Below are positions 57,009-64,000 of a DNA stretch of 64,000 nucleotides, in pieces; the first letter of the stretch is position 1, and every line of letters begins with the position of its first letter. The position numbers and the translations under genes are program-made. The stretch is taken from assembly GCF_002563795.1 (NCBI RefSeq), contig NZ_PDJL01000003.1, positions 496,001-560,000 on the forward strand. The letters run 5' to 3'. Below the pieces are notes generated by a model. It did no database searches, had not been told where the DNA came from, and saw nothing but the letters and a program-made list of their open reading frames with translations. Source of the DNA: Vibrio sp. ES.051. GTDB taxonomy: Bacteria > Pseudomonadota > Gammaproteobacteria > Enterobacterales > Vibrionaceae.

Positions 57009-59168
57009 GTGCGACCTGAAGTCGTATGAAGCGTTGTTCACCGCTTTATGAGTGAACCGTCTGTATCACCAGATGAACCTACGAGCCTGAATAAAGCAGC
57101 GGCTCGGACAATGTAACGAAACTTGGCCGTTGGGCTGAGTGGGAAAAGAATCGTGAGAGGACGTTCCTCCTGAAAACCACAATTCGGGTAAGTGCTAGGT
57201 AGTCAGTATGATGAACATATGTGAATCCATTCAAGGTGCGTTATATGATGAAGCAGCGGAAGTGGTTATTACGCTGTAGCCAAAAGGCAATGAGAGTTGG
57301 AAAGAGGTTGGACAGTACTTTTTCGTGGTCACTGCACTCTCCGCACTATAGTGGGCATCTAACCCGACATTTTACGCAACATACGGAACAGGGTAAGCCT
57401 GTATCACTCCCTTTGGGAAAGCCTTTGTGGCCGATAGTGGTGCAGGTATAGGAGGTCGGAAAAAGCGAAAGCTACATTGTAATGATGCAGATACAGACTT
57501 ATGTCTGATCACGAAAGTGAGCCCACTTCCGACTGGTCTTCCATTGCGAGAGAATTTGAAGAACTTTATTCAAGGAGAAAAGCAAATGGTGATCTCGAAA
57601 GAGATTAGTGCATCTTCTGACGGCGATCAATGGCAGTCCATCGACTGGAAATCCGTTGAAGTACACGTATTGAAGCTTCAAATGCGTATCGCAAAAGCAA
57701 CTAGAGAAAAGAAATACGGTAAGGTGAAGTCTTTACAGTGGCTCTTGACTCATTCTCGCTCAGCCAAGCTTCTCGCGGTTAAGCGAGTCTCTCAGAATAA
57801 AGGCAGTAAAACGCTTGGAATAGACGGTGTCATCTGGAACACAGATGCACGCCGTATGAAAGCAGTCGATCAACTGAGTCGCAAGGCTTACTCCGCAAAA
57901 CCACTCAAACGTATCTATATTCCCAAAAAGAACGGTAAGCTCAGGCCACTGGGTATTCAATGCATGATTGATAGAGCGCAACAAGCCCTCCACCTTCTTG
58001 CATTAGAGCCCGTGTCCGAAACGTTTGCCGACCTCAATAGCTATGGTTTTAGACCAAATCGCAGCACGGCTGACGCTGTCAGTCAGTGCTTCAAATGTTT
58101 AGCTCTAAAGCAATCCGCGAAATGGGTTCTTGAGGGAGATATTAAGGCTTGCTTCGACAAAATCGGGCATAAATGGCTGATGGACAATATCATTGTAGAT
58201 AAACGAATGTTAGAGCAATGGTTAAAATCTGGCTATGTAGATAAGGGGCTGTTCTACGATACCGAAGAAGGTACACCTCAAGGTGGAATAATATCTCCAA
58301 CCTTGATGCTAATGACTCTCGCGGGAATAGAGCAACAAATAAAATCTACAGCTCTGAAAATGGGTGCTAGGGCCAACTTTATCGGTTATGCGGATGATTT
58401 TGTGGTCATCTGCTCTTCAAAGGAAGTGCTAGTGAACGATATCAAACCGTTGATTGCTGGCTTTTTGGCAGAAAGAGGGTTAACCCTCTCCGAAGAAAAA
58501 ACGAAGGTCACTCATATTGATGATGGCTTTGACTTTCTGGGTTTCAATCACAGGAAGTACAAAGGGAAATTGCTCATTAAACCGAGCAAATCCAATACGC
58601 TGTTATTCCTTAGAAATCTACGTGAACTTATTAAAAAGCACGCAACCATCCCTGTTAACGATCTTATCAAGTTGATAAATCCGAAACTTAGGGGATGGGC
58701 GAATTACTATCGCCACTGTGTTGCTAAACAAGTATTCGGGTATGTCGGCCACAAACTATTCCAAGCGTTATGGCACTGGGCAGTTAGACGTCATCCAACC
58801 AAGTCCAAAGACTGGGTTGTGCACAAGTATTTTCTCAATCGTAAAGGCCAGTGGCAATTTCACGGTTGGCAGAAAATCATGAACATGGACTGTCACTTCA
58901 ATCTGTTCCAAATAGCGAAAGTGCCTATCGAAAGACACGTAAAAATTAGGAGTGCTGCGACCCCTTTTGACCCTCAATACCAAGAATATCTGGTGAAGAG
59001 AAAATCTAAAAGGCTAGCTCGTAACTCTTGGAAAGAGCCTGTCCCGACTGCGTTATAAGTTGCTGGGTATCAATGATGCCTTAGTGGAGGCTTGAGCCGT
59101 ATGCAGTGAAAGTTGCACGTACGGTTCTTAGAGGGGCGGCACTTGGTAACAAGTGTCGTCTACTCGAC
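57009..59168 (+). mobile_element. Group II intron with maturase gene
   Basis: The 5' end GTGCGACC starts at 57009. Domain V is unmistakable near the 3' end (GAGCCGTATGCAGTGAAAG and its pairing half TACGGTTC at about 59093-59127), a domain VI stem follows, and the intron ends CTACTCGAC at 59168. The boundaries are confirmed independently: joining TTTTGTCC (57001-57008) to AAATCC (59169) recreates the TTTTGTCCAAA seen in the related ackA tail copy at 63344. The intron encodes a reverse transcriptase/maturase and is inserted exactly in a copy of the proposed attachment site of the island. Confidence 0.92.
57586..59058 (+). CDS. ltrA: Group II intron reverse transcriptase/maturase (490 aa)
   Basis: It splices the intron and copies it into DNA for retrohoming. 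RT motifs present: TLGIDGV, SYGFRPNRSTADAV, VLEGDIKACFDKI, GTPQGGIISP and the active site YADDF, then the maturase X domain (LINPKLRGWANYYRH). No HNH endonuclease domain with paired cysteines follows the end (NSWKEPVPTAL), so second-strand cutting may be missing. I chose ATG 57586 for its AAGGAG ribosome site; the open frame upstream is intron RNA sequence. It is encoded in intron domain IV as usual. Confidence 0.92.
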   Translation: MVISKEISASSDGDQWQSIDWKSVEVHVLKLQMRIAKATREKKYGKVKSLQWLLTHSRSAKLLAVKRVSQNKGSKTLGIDGVIWNTDARRMKAVDQLSRKAYSAKPLKRIYIPKKNGKLRPLGIQCMIDRAQQALHLLALEPVSETFADLNSYGFRPNRSTADAVSQCFKCLALKQSAKWVLEGDIKACFDKIGHKWLMDNIIVDKRMLEQWLKSGYVDKGLFYDTEEGTPQGGIISPTLMLMTLAGIEQQIKSTALKMGARANFIGYADDFVVICSSKEVLVNDIKPLIAGFLAERGLTLSEEKTKVTHIDDGFDFLGFNHRKYKGKLLIKPSKSNTLLFLRNLRELIKKHATIPVNDLIKLINPKLRGWANYYRHCVAKQVFGYVGHKLFQALWHWAVRRHPTKSKDWVVHKYFLNRKGQWQFHGWQKIMNMDCHFNLFQIAKVPIERHVKIRSAATPFDPQYQEYLVKRKSKRLARNSWKEPVPTAL

Positions 59169-59254
59169 AAATCCCTGTTAGTAGGTGCGATACTAATGGA
59201 AACCCAACCAACGAGGAATTTGTGATCGCCAAGCAATCGCTTGAGTTGCTATAA
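59169..59254 (+). repeat. Displaced ackA 3' end, copy 1 (right half of attR)
   Basis: The last 15 codons read NEEFVIAKQSLELL then TAA, the C-terminus of an acetate kinase. Upstream of these the homology to ackA fades and becomes similar to copy 2. With the eight bases before the intron (57001-57008) it aligns without gaps to 63344-63437; by eye about 71 of 94 positions agree, with changes in the coding half mostly at third codon positions. An intact terminator follows at once, as expected for the original ackA 3' end. It is the proposed right junction of the island. Confidence 0.75.
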
Positions 59255-59272
59255 TTAATAATAAAACATGGT

Positions 59273-59301
59273 TAAAAGCGAGCTTGTTGCTCGCTTTTTT
59301 T
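59273..59301 (+). terminator. Terminator after the displaced ackA tail
   Basis: AAAAGCGAGC pairs with GCTCGCTTTT around a loop of six bases, followed by more T. It probably once ended ackA. Confidence 0.9.
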
Positions 59302-59571
59302 GTTCTTTATGTTGGATAGACCATCGCAAAGCACGCGTATGACGACGCAACCATCATTCACTAAATTGACTTTGCAACTGACTTTCGTCGCTCCCGAGTC
59401 AGCAAGGTGCGTATTGACTTGTTTACGATCCTAAATGTGTTTAGAACACAGTAAACCTTCATAAGAATAATTTTATCAATAGGCCGTTGACTAAATTCCA
59501 CGGCCCATATCGTTTAAGACAATATAAGCTGAAACCTTTTAAAGGTGTTAGATAGGAAGGAAGTTTAATTT
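59302..59571. other. Gap before the Fis-like gene
   Basis: About 270 bases with no supportable gene and no conspicuous repeat. It contains the promoter region of the following gene. Confidence 0.4.
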
Positions 59572-59874
59572 ATGCGCAAATCAGATAAGAAGGTCGAGAA
59601 TCTAATTAGAGGCGTGTTGACCGAAGTTTGTGAAGATACGTTAAAAGGCTATGATGGCTTTCTTTGGGTGACTCATACGGTAAAATTCTCTTCTTTTCCA
59701 CAAAGCTTAGAAATAATCTGCGTATTCGAAACGAATCAAGATAGAGCAAACTTTTTAAGGGGAGAAGGCAGCCAGCATGTCTCAACAACTATCCAAGAAG
59801 CGTTTAATAAGGTAGGGGTGCAACTAAAGAACGTAAGTAAGCAAATTAGTTACGATACACAGCAAAAGTGTTAG
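59572..59874 (+). CDS. Conserved small protein, often annotated Fis-family (100 aa)
   Basis: It is a known type of Vibrio/Shewanella protein that database entries often call a Fis-family regulator (MRKSDKKVENLIRGVLTEVC, VTHTVKFSSFPQSLEIICVF, and an ending like NVSKQISYDTQQKC). I see no helix-turn-helix in it, so the name is probably transferred by mistake. It has a good ribosome site (GGAAGGAAG). The function is unknown. It is outside the right edge of the proposed main island. Confidence 0.6.
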   Translation: MRKSDKKVENLIRGVLTEVCEDTLKGYDGFLWVTHTVKFSSFPQSLEIICVFETNQDRANFLRGEGSQHVSTTIQEAFNKVGVQLKNVSKQISYDTQQKC

Positions 59875-60368
59875 TGCGGCCATCAATGGAAGTGAATTAG
59901 GGTTGTAGTGGGTATCCAAGGCTTTATTTTACGAGCTTTGATATAAAGTCTGAAGGCTAAGCTTACCTTCTTAGTCAAGTAGCTGAGACTGGCTTTACAC
60001 CAAACTTACGCCCCGCCCTTGCAAGATCAGACAATAAATTCATTTTCCCACCTACGACTCACGGATAGTATTTATGTTTTTATGGAATTCTTTAAACTTT
60101 CTGATCACTGGATAATAGCACAAGAGTTTACAGCTTGAGTCAACAACGTCTGTATAGTTCATGTTGTTGAGCATTAGAGGAGAGCCAGAATATACATATA
60201 TCCTAAATCGATTATTTTATGAATATGTGCAATGCATCTAAATAAAATGAAACAAACAAAGTAGACTACAAACATTTATTAAAGATAATCCCGAAACGTA
60301 ACTTAATATTGTTACGCTTTTATTCAGAAGTGATATTTTTTGGTTCTTTATAACGAAAAGTTCATTTC
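59875..60368. other. AT-rich gap before the decayed nuclease gene
   Basis: About 490 bases without a supportable gene. Sequence towards 60368 includes a possible promoter for the secreted nuclease gene. Nothing else stands out. Confidence 0.4.
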
Positions 60369-61270
60369 ATGAAAAAGATACTATCTCTTCTTATATTCCT
60401 GAGCCAGATCGTTTGCCCCTCAACACTGGCTGAAGATACTCTTCGCGTAGCCACATATAACAGTAAATTCTTATCAGCCTGCATGAATAAAGTGCGGGTA
60501 ATCAATTACCAATACGTTGCTGCCAAGTTGAGTGATGTAGATGTTATTACACTATAGGAAGTTCGGGATAGATATTCTGTCGAGCGCTATTTTACGCCCG
60601 AAAAATGGAGTGTTAATCACGGATGATGATAGCACTGATGATATGAACCTTGCCTATGCGGTACTTAGCGGTGTGATATATCGACTTGAGCCTGGGAATT
60701 TAAAAAATGCAGACGATATAACTGATTTTGTTTTTGACAAAAAATTCCAATTTTATAGGTGAAAGACGTGTTCTCAAATTAATAATAAGTAATGGTGAAA
60801 AAGAAACTCTCATTTTAAATAATCATGCTAAATCACGATATAACGGAAGGAAAGTTACAGAACCGACAAGAGTGTCTTCTTCGGTTGATTTGGTCAATTA
60901 TTTATCAATGGCCAATTACGCAAATTATATCCTTCTTGGCGATTTTAATGACACGTCTGACGACAGTTCATTGAACACATTAGAAAGCGGTACTAGGTAC
61001 AGATCGTGGACATGAAACAGTCACAGTTACAAATACGGGGGAGAGTTCAAAGGGGAAGTAATATTACAAGATTTATCGCTGAAAAACACAATATTAAGAC
61101 TGGATTTACCTACGGGGATATCTAAAACATTTACCATCACAACCGGAGTCAGATTAAACAATTCGGGGGATACTATCCGGCTTCTGGACAGATATGAAAT
61201 TTTTATAGATGAAGTTGCTTACTCATTTAGCAAGGAAAATCAAACGCTCAAGGTTTTGAGAGTTAGTTAA
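60369..61270 (+). pseudogene. Decayed secreted endonuclease/exonuclease/phosphatase-family protein
   Basis: A signal peptide (KKILSLLIFLSQIVCPSTLA) leads into RVATYNSKFLSACMN and DVDVITL, the start of an EEP nuclease domain. Then TAG replaces an expected CAG codon (60556), because the next codons read EVRDRYSVERYF in the same frame. Later frames carry further family pieces (NYILLGDFNDTSDD with the conserved GDFN) and a lamin-tail-like end (RLNNSGDTIRLLDRYEIFID). So several stops and frameshifts break one gene. It was probably a secreted nuclease of the type with an LTD domain. A sequencing error is unlikely to explain all breaks. Confidence 0.75.
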
Positions 61271-61293
61271 ATTATTTATAGAAAGGGAATGTA

Positions 61294-62076
61294 ATGAAAA
61301 ATAAATGGTGGTTACTGCTTTTTTTAGCATTTTTCAATGCAAAGGCTTTTGCATACGACAAATGGGATAAAGATGCTCAATATAATGCAGGCGATATTGT
61401 TGAAAGTAACGAGATTGTTTATTTTTCTTCGCACTGGAATCAAGGAACACAACCAGTAGACAATGATAATAAATGGGATGGTTGGATTAAACTAAACGAG
61501 ACAAACCCTGAGTGGAATGCTGATACCACATATACTGGTGGTGATGTTGTTGCCTACAATGGTGATATATACCTATCAAAACAGTGGAATAAAAATGCTG
61601 CACCTAACGTCAGCGATCATTGGATTAAGATTGTTGGTAATGTCAAACCCGTAGAGCCACCGACGAAAAAACCAGATCCAGAAAGCAAGGAAGCCATTCT
61701 AGGTAAAGATACGAATAAAAACGGTATCAGCGATGAATTTGAAACTACCATCGCCGAAAACTACAGTTCAGAAGGCGATATCAAGCTAGCCAGTGCTGCA
61801 GCCATCCAATGGCGGTTAATGACGGAAGTTTTCTTTTCTGACGAACCGATATCTAAGAAATTCGCAAGCGACGCCTTATACGAGTCATCATTCATTTATA
61901 GCTGTATCTACCAAAAGAAAAAAGCCGATCGTAAATACATCTCTGTAAATCAATTGTATTTCACAACAATCGACAGATCAGCAGCATACCGCAAAGCTCA
62001 AGTGAAACTACTTGAGGCCAACAACCATGAAAGGCCGAAAGAAGTTTCAGAAGAAGACTGTGCAATTTACGATTAA
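61294..62076 (+). CDS. Secreted chitin/carbohydrate-binding protein with two CBM5/12-type modules (260 aa)
   Basis: A signal peptide (NKWWLLLFLAFFNAKAFA) is followed by two chitin-binding modules: WDKDAQYNAGDIVESNEIVY to WDGWIKLNE, and WNADTTYTGGDVVAYNGDIY to WIKIVG. These are the ChtBD3/CBM5-12 signatures with exposed tryptophans. A Pro-rich linker and a calcium-type repeat (KDTNKNGISDEFE) lead to an unassigned C-terminal domain. It is directly upstream of a secreted hydrolase gene (13-base spacing), so the two may act on the same surface. Confidence 0.8.
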   Translation: MKNKWWLLLFLAFFNAKAFAYDKWDKDAQYNAGDIVESNEIVYFSSHWNQGTQPVDNDNKWDGWIKLNETNPEWNADTTYTGGDVVAYNGDIYLSKQWNKNAAPNVSDHWIKIVGNVKPVEPPTKKPDPESKEAILGKDTNKNGISDEFETTIAENYSSEGDIKLASAAAIQWRLMTEVFFSDEPISKKFASDALYESSFIYSCIYQKKKADRKYISVNQLYFTTIDRSAAYRKAQVKLLEANNHERPKEVSEEDCAIYD

Positions 62077-62089
62077 AAGGGACAAAAAA

Positions 62090-63184
62090 ATGAGACACTT
62101 ATTACTAATACTATCCGCTCTGGTTCCTTCGTCGTATGCGTACGCTAACTGCACCCAAAATGTGGATAAGTTTAACCTATTTTATGTAAATGGAATGTTC
62201 ACGAACAGCGAGGCATTTTCTCAAAACATACTAGAAATAAAACGCTTTTATGGCCGAAATCTCGCTGAATTGGACGTGACGAATTCAGGCGTTATCGTCG
62301 ATGGTGAGCACAATCCAAGTGAATCTTTCTTATCGCAATTTGAGCAGGTGGCTAAACATAAGTTTTCTGAATTAAGCGCTAGCGAGGCCTCACAAGCCGA
62401 GATAGCTAGTTTGTTTAGCGGCTTCGAAGCAGCGGACTCGTTGCAAGATGATGTTACTGAGACTACCACTGTACTTAACAGTATTTTGGCTGAAATTGAC
62501 AATACCTATAGTCAAGATGGCACATATACCCGCTCTGTTGCTAAGTTAACCAGCCTGCTAAATGAATGTAAGAGGACCATGATAATTGGGCATAGCCAAG
62601 GTAATTTCTATGCTAACGCTCTCCTTGATGGCATGTATAGTTCATTTACATACCAAGATGGTTCTACACTGCTTCAGTACCCTATGCTTGGGTATTTCGG
62701 CTTTGCATTGCCAACGAGCTCTGTCGGTGGAACAACTGGTCAGTATTATTTCCCAGAATTGGTAGACCATATTACTAACGATAATGATTTTATTATGGCC
62801 GCTGTTAGACACACTCTAGGCGCTGTTCCGGCAAATTATAATAACTCGTTTACCTTTAGTGACTGGACTGGACATGCACTCACAACGTCCTATCTCGATA
62901 AGCAAGGGCAGAGCCATAGGGCATCAATAAGCATCAAAGATATTGCACGGCAATTCGTCCCTATGCCGCTCACAGAACAACATAGGACAAATAGTTCATC
63001 TATCAATAGTTATGGGTACAGTGTTCATAGCGAAGTGTTGGACATTGAGTTTCACGACAACTCGTCATACCGCTATGTATACGTACCTCGCGACGTCCTA
63101 GAGGGTTTCCATGAGGCGGGTTCAAAGGGGGGCTACTTTAACTCACAAATTCGCGATAAATACCAATTTATAAAGATGAATTAA
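62090..63184 (+). CDS. Secreted alpha/beta-hydrolase with GHSQG motif (364 aa)
   Basis: Signal peptide RHLLLILSALVPSSYAYA, then an alpha/beta-hydrolase-like part with MIIGHSQGNFYANALLDGM. GHSQG is the nucleophile elbow (Ser in G-x-S-x-G) of lipases and esterases. The rest of the triad is not obvious; DHITNDNDFIMA could give Asp and GHALTTSYL His. I chose the ATG at 62090 (AAGGGA 7 bases before) because a signal peptide follows; the longer frame overlapping the preceding gene does not fit. Co-transcription with the chitin-binding protein is likely. Confidence 0.75.
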   Translation: MRHLLLILSALVPSSYAYANCTQNVDKFNLFYVNGMFTNSEAFSQNILEIKRFYGRNLAELDVTNSGVIVDGEHNPSESFLSQFEQVAKHKFSELSASEASQAEIASLFSGFEAADSLQDDVTETTTVLNSILAEIDNTYSQDGTYTRSVAKLTSLLNECKRTMIIGHSQGNFYANALLDGMYSSFTYQDGSTLLQYPMLGYFGFALPTSSVGGTTGQYYFPELVDHITNDNDFIMAAVRHTLGAVPANYNNSFTFSDWTGHALTTSYLDKQGQSHRASISIKDIARQFVPMPLTEQHRTNSSSINSYGYSVHSEVLDIEFHDNSSYRYVYVPRDVLEGFHEAGSKGGYFNSQIRDKYQFIKMN

Positions 63185-63202
63185 CTCCCGTTAGCCATGA
63201 CA

Positions 63203-63228
63203 GTGGCGGCAAAATAGCCGCCCTCTTT
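63203..63228 (+). terminator. Terminator after the secreted hydrolase
   Basis: GGCGGC pairs with GCCGCC around AAAATA, followed by CTCTTTG. It is 20 bases after the stop codon. Confidence 0.7.
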
Positions 63229-63343
63229 GTATTCTTGCGGCACCATGATTTTGGCCATCTGATGAGGAGGCGTACAACTACTCACCGACTTAGACCCTTG
63301 AAGTAATTCATAGATTACTAAATTAGTAAAATCACTGACAAAC

Positions 63344-63437
63344 TTTTGTCCAAAAACGTGTTGGTCGATGCGATGTTAATAGATATACAACCAACGAAGA
63401 ATTCGTGATTGCTCAACAGTCGGTTGAACTGCTTTAA
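63344..63437 (+). repeat. Displaced ackA 3' end, copy 2
   Basis: TTTTGTCCAAA starts the unit. Its last codons read TNEEFVIAQQSVELL then TAA, again an acetate kinase C-terminus, but with different synonymous codons from copy 1, so it probably comes from another donor. No terminator follows. It may mark the far end of a second or older element whose integrase is lost, or the actual right end of the large island. Confidence 0.7.
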
Positions 63438-63663
63438 TCATCAGCGACGGAAAAGTTTAAGAGATAGTAAAGTAGGCAGAATTGGAATAGAGCCGCGACA
63501 CCTATCTCCTAATAAATAACAAACGTGTATAGCCGTCATTCCGCAGCCAATTTCAGAATTAAAATAATGTGATCCAGTGATCGTTTACAACTGTTAGTGC
63601 GACAGACATCTTGACCGCGATCCCCAGTTTTGATCTATTACTGTTATTTAATGGTCACTTATT
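63438..63663. other. Gap between the ackA tail and the IS transposase
   Basis: About 225 bases with no gene. The left end of the IS probably lies within this stretch (about 63570-63640), but I could not define its inverted repeat. Confidence 0.4.
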
Positions 63664-64000
63664 ATGTCTGCTGCTCAACCTGTCATTAAACGCCTAGACC
63701 ACTTAGGGTTAATCGCTGCTTTCTGTCATGAAGTCGATTTACCAGGCATTATTGATCACATCATTCCCAAGTACTCGGATCACAACGTCTCACACGGCGA
63801 TGCAGTCTTAGCAATGATTCTTAATGGTCTTGGCTTTCACAGTAGAACGCTGCATATGTTCTCTGACTTCTTCGAGACGAAGCCTGTTGCCAAGTTGCTC
63901 GCTAAAGACATTGAAGCGCACCATTTAACTGACGATGTACTCGGACGTACGTTAGATGCTTTATATGAAGCTGATGTGTCCGCACTTTATCAAGCGATTG
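63664..64000 (+). CDS. IS1634/IS4-type transposase, N-terminal part (runs off the window)
   Basis: The frame starts at the ATG at 63664 (MSAAQPVIKRLDHLGLIAAF) and continues past the end. KYSDHNVSHGDAVLAMILNG, HSRTLHMFSDFFE and LTDDVLGRTLDALYEADVS match the N-terminal part of IS1634-family transposases (DUF4277-type). The DDE core is outside the window, so I cannot say whether the element is intact. It is the right-hand neighbour of the second ackA tail. Confidence 0.85.
   Translation, partial: MSAAQPVIKRLDHLGLIAAFCHEVDLPGIIDHIIPKYSDHNVSHGDAVLAMILNGLGFHSRTLHMFSDFFETKPVAKLLAKDIEAHHLTDDVLGRTLDALYEADVSALYQAI

Noticed and set aside
56754..57041. Minus-strand frame of 95 codons overlapping the intron start
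   Set aside because: It overlaps a better plus-strand small gene and crosses the intron boundary, so it did not exist before the insertion.
57427..57585. Longer N-terminus for the intron maturase
   Set aside because: This part belongs to intron RNA domains; the ATG at 57586 has an AAGGAG site and begins close to the usual maturase start.
62012..62089. Longer N-terminus for the secreted hydrolase
   Set aside because: It would hide the signal peptide and overlap the preceding gene; the ATG at 62090 has a good ribosome site.

Overview
The window looks like a Vibrio chromosome (Gammaproteobacteria). The housekeeping proteins (acetate kinase, TyrP-type permease, GalE/T/K, LamB-type porin) read like Vibrio proteins, and the chitin-binding and galactan functions fit a marine bacterium. 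I cannot name a species. The left 5.6 kb is ordinary backbone: the 3' part of an SgrR-type regulator, a frameshifted remnant of a mannitol PTS transporter, a small XRE regulator, a TyrP-type permease with a possible leader peptide, and ackA.

From the 3' end of ackA the DNA becomes a mosaic of accessory modules. At 5.7-20.2 kb lies a mobilizable element: a large serine recombinase, a probable oriT, a ribbon-helix-helix accessory protein, a VirD2/MobP-type relaxase, several unknown genes, a possible defence pair (HEPN-like protein plus an SMC/Rad50-like ATPase with a zinc-hook CxxC), and two genes that share a duplicated structured leader. A decayed IS5-type transposase ends this part.

At 21.5-38.8 kb is a complete galactan and galactose utilisation locus. 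It has two GH53 endo-galactanases (one secreted, one lipoprotein), a LacI regulator, an ABC importer (ATPase, binding protein, two permeases), a GH42 beta-galactosidase, a LamB-like porin, a chemoreceptor and galETK. Galactan is cut outside the cytoplasm, the oligomers enter through the porin and ABC importer, GH42 releases galactose, and GalK/T/E pass it to central metabolism.

At 38.9-44.4 kb is a replication-like module: an SF2-type helicase beside an AT-rich region with two large, related inverted repeats. At 45.0-56.6 kb is a run of same-strand genes that looks like a defence island: a membrane-anchored 1384-residue protein with PIN-like segments and its overlapping partner, a PD-(D/E)xK nuclease fused to a P-loop ATPase, an HExxH protein, and an AbiJ/HEPN-like protein. 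A group II intron with its maturase follows (57.0-59.2 kb). The end carries a decayed secreted nuclease, a chitin-binding protein, a secreted alpha/beta hydrolase and the start of an IS1634-type transposase.

The most interesting structure spans the whole window. Two displaced copies of an ackA 3' end (stops at 59254 and 63437) are each preceded by the same TTTTGTCCAAA motif. The ackA gene at 4394-5593 has a different C-terminus and is followed directly by the serine recombinase. This is what is expected if the recombinase uses the ackA 3' end as its target, swaps in its own ackA tail, and pushes the native tail to the far end. On this reading the galactan locus, the replication module and the defence island are all cargo of one composite island of about 54 kb (or 58 kb), and the group II intron sits inside its right-hand attachment site.
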